Assembly (NCBI GenBank): GCA_045629205.1
Contig: JAZQQT010000163.1
Location: 1 to 9,950, forward strand
DNA length: 9,950 bases
Reading direction: 5' to 3'
Source: JAZQLP01 sp045629205
Lineage (GTDB): Bacteria; Bacillota; Clostridia; Oscillospirales; UBA644
A program made the position numbers and the translations under genes. Below the pieces are notes generated by a model, which was given only the letters and a program-made list of their open reading frames with translations, was not told the origin of the DNA and did no database searches. Below are positions 7,540 to 9,950 of the stretch, one piece after another; within the stretch, counting starts at the first letter, position 1; each line of letters starts with the position of its first letter.

Positions 7540-8574
7540 TTATTTTTCGGAAATAAGCTTGATTACTTCGTCTGAAATCGGTTTTCTTGTTTGTCCGTCG
7601 ACAAGCGAAGTAAAGCCGATATATGCCCATACCGCATGCCCTATGCCGTATTCTTTGAAAACGGTCATATAGTCTTTTAGCCAGCGTATTTTGCTGTCAA
7701 GAGATGCGTTTGAACAAACCCCGTATTCTCCGCAGTAAAGCGGTCTGTCGTATTTTTCTATAAAATCGGCAACCGGTTTGAATTCTTCCCAAATGTGATC
7801 GATGCAAACATGTCCTATGAGGTCTGATGAAATCTTATCGGGACCGCCGAAGAAATCTGCATGTTCCAGACTGTCAAACGGCCATTCGACCTGTGTCGTA
7901 TAATTCGGATTATCGATTCTTTGATGCGTGAACATCATGGGGAAATAACTATGGAAATTATAAATAATACGGTCATCGTCTATAATATCCATATTCTCAA
8001 GTTTATTGATGGAATTAAAATAGTTTCCGCCTACTATTATTGTTCGCTGCGGAGCTTCTTCGTGAATAGCATCGGTAACTTCTCTCCAGAGCTTGTTCCA
8101 TTTAATGCTTCCCGAATCGTATCCGCCGTCAACAATCGTCTCGTTTAATAAATCAAAAGCGATATTTGCACCTTCATTTTTATATCTTTTTGCGAGTATT
8201 TTCCATGAATCAATATATTCAAGCTGTCTTTCGCGATTCTCAAAAAGCGAGTTCAAATTTTTATTGTTATAATTAAAATAAAAACCGGGCGCACCGTGCA
8301 TGTCGAAAACAAGATTGAGATTGTATTGTTTGCACCAGGCAAGAATCTTGTCGAATGCTTCGAGACCATATTCAATAATCGGATTATCTTTTGTGTAGCC
8401 AGTATAGTTAATTGAATCGAACGGCAATCTGATGTGATCACATCCCCACGAAGCGACCTGGGCAAAATCGTTTTCCGTATAACGTGAATATTCTTCTTTT
8501 TTTACAGGGCCGTTTCCGTATCTTTCATAACCGCTGAAGTTGACACCGGCCATATAACCGACAAACTTTTTCAT
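7540..8574 (-). CDS. GH5 family glycoside hydrolase, promoter-distal paralogue, no signal peptide
   Basis: A 344-residue TIM-barrel glycosidase that should cleave a beta-linked glycan with retention of configuration. GH5 landmarks occur in order: GVNFSGY (10-16), RLPF with Arg49, DMH with His93, LNET with the acid/base Glu145, FHSY with His208 and Tyr210, GEYG with the nucleophile Glu283, and VWAY with Trp316. No catalytic residue is missing. The N terminus goes straight into the first barrel strand, and there is no signal peptide, carbohydrate-binding module, dockerin or membrane segment, so the enzyme is probably cytoplasmic and acts on imported oligosaccharides. The exact substrate (cello-, manno- or beta-1,3-gluco-oligosaccharides) cannot be read from sequence alone. 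The Shine-Dalgarno AAGAGG (8582-8587) is 7 nt from the ATG. It lies 23 nt after its paralogue and is probably cotranscribed with it. Compared with that copy it has two 3-residue insertions in N-terminal loops, near residues 20 and 103. Confidence 0.9.
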   Translation of the reverse strand: MKKFVGYMAGVNFSGYERYGNGPVKKEEYSRYTENDFAQVASWGCDHIRLPFDSINYTGYTKDNPIIEYGLEAFDKILAWCKQYNLNLVFDMHGAPGFYFNYNNKNLNSLFENRERQLEYIDSWKILAKRYKNEGANIAFDLLNETIVDGGYDSGSIKWNKLWREVTDAIHEEAPQRTIIVGGNYFNSINKLENMDIIDDDRIIYNFHSYFPMMFTHQRIDNPNYTTQVEWPFDSLEHADFFGGPDKISSDLIGHVCIDHIWEEFKPVADFIEKYDRPLYCGEYGVCSNASLDSKIRWLKDYMTVFKEYGIGHAVWAYIGFTSLVDGQTRKPISDEVIKLISEK

Positions 8575-8597
8575 TCTGACACCTCTTATTTAAAAAA

Positions 8598-9614
8598 TTA
8601 TTTTGAAGATATAATGCGGATCATCTCATCTGAAACAGGTTTTCTTGTCTTTTTGTCAACAAGACCTGTGAAACAGGTATATTCCCATACGGCATGTCCT
8701 ATTCCGTATTCACTGAAAACTTCCCGATAATCTTTTAACCACCGTATTTTGCTTTCAAGGGAAGCATAGTCGCAAACTCCGTATTCTCCGCAGTAAAGCG
8801 GTTTGTCGTATTTTTTTATAAAGTCGGCAACCGGCTTGAATTCTTCCCGGATATGGTCGATACAGACATGTCCTATGAGGTCGGATGATATCTTATCGGG
8901 ACCGCCGAAGTAAGCGGCATGTTCCATGCTGTCGAACGGCCATTCAACCTGTGTTGTATAATTCGGATTGTCAATTCTCTGATGCGTAAACATCATCGGG
9001 AAATAGCTGTGAAAATCATACTGGATGCGGTCGTCGTCAACGATATCAAGATCATCCAATTTGTTTATACAGTTAAAATAGTTTCCGCCGACGATGATTT
9101 TTCTCTGCGGAGCTTCTTCGTGGATTGCGTTTGCCACTTCACGCCAAAGTGCATTCCATTTTATGCTGCCTGATTTACACCCTCTGTCAACGATGGTTTC
9201 GTTCATTAAATCAAATGCTATATTTGCTCCTTCATTTTTATATCTTTTTGCAAGAATTCTCCATGCATCTATAAATTGAAGTTGTGTTTCACGATTTTCA
9301 AACAACGTGTTGTTTTTTGAATTATAATGAAATCCGTGTGCGGTATGCATGTCAAAAACCAAATTAAGCCCGTGTTTTTTACACCAATACAAGATTTGAT
9401 CAAATGCTTCGAGAGCATATTCTATAATGGGATTATCTTTTGTGTAATCGGCATAGTTATATGCATTAAAGGGGAGTCTTATGTGATCGCACCCCCATGA
9501 TGCAATTTGCGCAAAATCACTTTCGGAATAGAGATTATACTGATCTTTTGCTATCGGGTATCCGCTGTAACCGCAGACATTGACACCTGCCATATAACCT
9601 ATGAATTTTTTCAT
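8598..9614 (-). CDS. GH5 family glycoside hydrolase, promoter-proximal paralogue, no signal peptide
   Basis: A 338-residue GH5 enzyme, about 77 percent identical by hand count to the gene that follows it (about 262 of 338 aligned positions). GH5 residues: Arg46 in RLPF, His90 in DMH, acid/base Glu139 in MNET, His202 and Tyr204 in FHSY, nucleophile Glu277 in GEYG, Trp310 in VWEY. After DMH it reads TAHGF where the paralogue has GAPGF, and the residue after the barrel-8 Trp is Glu instead of Ala. Both places border the GH5 substrate cleft, so specificity may differ. No signal peptide or accessory domain. I chose the ATG at 9614: it matches the MKKF start of the paralogue and lies 6 nt from AAGAGG, whereas the in-frame TTG at 9620 abuts that Shine-Dalgarno. 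First gene of a two-gene unit with its own promoter. Retaining glycosidase chemistry is family knowledge; cytoplasmic location is inferred. Confidence 0.9.
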   Translation of the reverse strand: MKKFIGYMAGVNVCGYSGYPIAKDQYNLYSESDFAQIASWGCDHIRLPFNAYNYADYTKDNPIIEYALEAFDQILYWCKKHGLNLVFDMHTAHGFHYNSKNNTLFENRETQLQFIDAWRILAKRYKNEGANIAFDLMNETIVDRGCKSGSIKWNALWREVANAIHEEAPQRKIIVGGNYFNCINKLDDLDIVDDDRIQYDFHSYFPMMFTHQRIDNPNYTTQVEWPFDSMEHAAYFGGPDKISSDLIGHVCIDHIREEFKPVADFIKKYDKPLYCGEYGVCDYASLESKIRWLKDYREVFSEYGIGHAVWEYTCFTGLVDKKTRKPVSDEMIRIISSK

Positions 9615-9620
9615 GTCCAA

Positions 9621-9626
9621 CCTCTT
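9621..9626 (-). promoter_or_regulatory. Ribosome binding site that sets the GH5 start
   Basis: On the minus strand AAGAGG is followed by six bases and then the ATG at 9614-9612. The only in-frame alternative, TTG at 9620-9618, begins directly after this element and could not use it, so the shorter protein is the correct one. Confidence 0.75.
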
Positions 9627-9659
9627 TGATTTTATGTGTTTGCCGTAATATATGCCTTA

Positions 9660-9688
9660 AATATAATACATATTGATAATAAAGTCAA
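9660..9688 (-). promoter_or_regulatory. Sigma-A promoter of the GH5 gene pair
   Basis: Read on the minus strand: -35 box TTGACT (9688-9683), a spacer of 17 nt, and -10 box TATATT (9665-9660). Transcription would start near 9653, leaving a leader of about 39 nt to the ATG at 9614. No sequence close to the clostridial cre consensus is seen around it. Confidence 0.8.
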
Positions 9689-9726
9689 CATAATAGCTCA
9701 AAAACTTTTCCGATGTCTTTCTCTTC

Positions 9727-9755
9727 TTTACAAATCAAATGATAAATGATATAAT
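9727..9755 (+). promoter_or_regulatory. Divergent sigma-A promoter pointing right
   Basis: The -35 box TTTACA (9727-9732), a 17-nt spacer and a perfect -10 box TATAAT (9750-9755) preceded by TGA (extended -10). The bases ATGATATAAT are the same as at the rpsL promoter. It points away from the GH5 pair, and its -35 box lies 38 nt from the -35 box of the GH5 promoter. The gene it serves lies mostly or wholly beyond the window. Confidence 0.75.
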
Positions 9756-9760
9756 ATCAT
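9746..9760. promoter_or_regulatory. 15-bp perfect palindrome centred on the -10 box (possible operator)
   Basis: ATGATAT and ATATCAT flank a central A, giving 7-bp perfect half-sites that span the -10 box of the right-pointing promoter. An additional ATGAT copy lies just to the left (9738-9742). A repressor bound here would block the promoter. The consensus -10 itself supplies part of the symmetry, so chance is a real alternative. Confidence 0.35.
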
Positions 9761-9761
9761 C

Positions 9762-9900
9762 AAACAGATTCACTTATGTTTAAATGCTTGAATCACATCA
9801 TATTTATTTGAAACCTGCTAATAAAAGTCAATAGGGAAAAAGAAGAAAATCAAAAAGTTTTTGCTGACAAAAGGGTATAACGAAAAAAGGTGGAGAAAGA
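9762..9900 (+). other. Leader of about 140 nt before a possible gene start
   Basis: The stretch between the predicted transcription start and the GTG at 9901 is A-rich. It contains one 6-bp inverted repeat, GATTCA/TGAATC (9767-9794), with a 16-nt loop, and an A/T stem CAAAA/TTTTG near 9851-9863. The only ATG-started frame is 11 codons (9776-9811) without a ribosome binding site. No known riboswitch class is recognised. Confidence 0.35.
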
Positions 9901-9950
9901 GTGATTTTTTCGCCACCCGTGGCAGATAGAAAAATCGTCAGAAAGAGCTG
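9901..9950 (+). CDS. Possible gene start running off the window, function unknown
   Basis: A GTG at 9901 follows AAGGTGGAG (9887-9895) at workable spacing, and the frame stays open to the window end. An in-frame TGA at 9865 limits how far upstream the frame could begin. The 16 visible residues (starting MIFSPPVADRK if the GTG is read as Met) match no family I recognise. The upstream promoter supports a real gene, but the short length leaves this tentative. Confidence 0.3.
   Translation, partial: MIFSPPVADRKIVRKS

Noticed and set aside
7501..7551. Inverted repeats ACGT/ACGT and TCCGAAA/TTTCGGA around the stop of the distal GH5 gene, as a second terminator
   Set aside because: The first stem is only 4 bp and the second has a 20-nt loop; neither is followed directly by a T-run on the minus strand, and the strong hairpin at 7442-7483 suffices.
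8921..9000. Recent gene conversion between the two GH5 copies in their conserved C-terminal part
   Set aside because: Compared with 7861-7940 the protein is nearly identical, but many synonymous bases differ, which fits purifying selection better than recent conversion.
9615..9620. A TTG start at 9620 that would add two residues to the upstream GH5 protein
   Set aside because: It abuts the Shine-Dalgarno AAGAGG with no spacing, whereas the ATG at 9614 is spaced correctly and matches the paralogue.
9776..9811. An 11-codon frame as a possible leader peptide
   Set aside because: It has no ribosome binding site and no run of regulatory codons.

Overview
The window reads as a chromosomal core segment from a low-to-mid GC Gram-positive bacterium of the class Clostridia, most like a gut or rumen member of the Ruminococcaceae/Oscillospirales. 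The support is the long Firmicutes-type S12 (140 aa against 124 in E. coli), RpoC with no large lineage insertion, strong purine-rich Shine-Dalgarno sequences, consensus sigma-A promoters, and A/T-rich spacers. The genus assignment is inference.

Left part, plus strand (1-7404): the 3' three quarters of rpoC (beta' subunit of RNA polymerase, cut by the window edge), then the str operon rpsL-rpsG-fusA-tuf (S12, S7, EF-G, EF-Tu). A 181-nt gap separates rpoC from rpsL. It holds two perfect small hairpins, a weak T-run and a near-consensus extended -10 promoter 29 nt or so before the rpsL Shine-Dalgarno region, so the str operon is probably transcribed from its own promoter in addition to any read-through from rpoBC. 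The L7Ae-family gene (ybxF/rplGB) that many Firmicutes carry here is absent. The rpsL-rpsG gap is unusually long (183 nt) and rich in small inverted repeats. fusA and tuf follow at short spacing without visible promoters. tuf ends at a strong terminator; the S10 ribosomal operon that commonly follows tuf in Firmicutes is not here.

Right part, minus strand (7540-9614): two tandem paralogous glycoside hydrolases of family GH5 (about 77 percent identical by hand count), convergent to tuf and sharing its hairpin as a bidirectional terminator. They form a two-gene transcription unit with a clear sigma-A promoter (TTGACT, 17 nt, TATATT). Both keep the GH5 catalytic glutamates and neither has a signal peptide, which suggests cytoplasmic hydrolysis of imported oligosaccharides.

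Right edge (9615-9950): a divergent intergenic region with a second strong promoter pointing right, a 15-bp perfect palindrome centred on its -10 box, a leader of about 140 nt, and a possible GTG-started gene running off the window at 9901.

I found no tRNA, rRNA, insertion sequence, prophage or CRISPR. Nothing in the window demonstrates a new multi-gene system; the points most worth a second look are the arginine at the streptomycin-critical position of S12, the tandem signal-less GH5 pair, and the switch-like right-edge leader.
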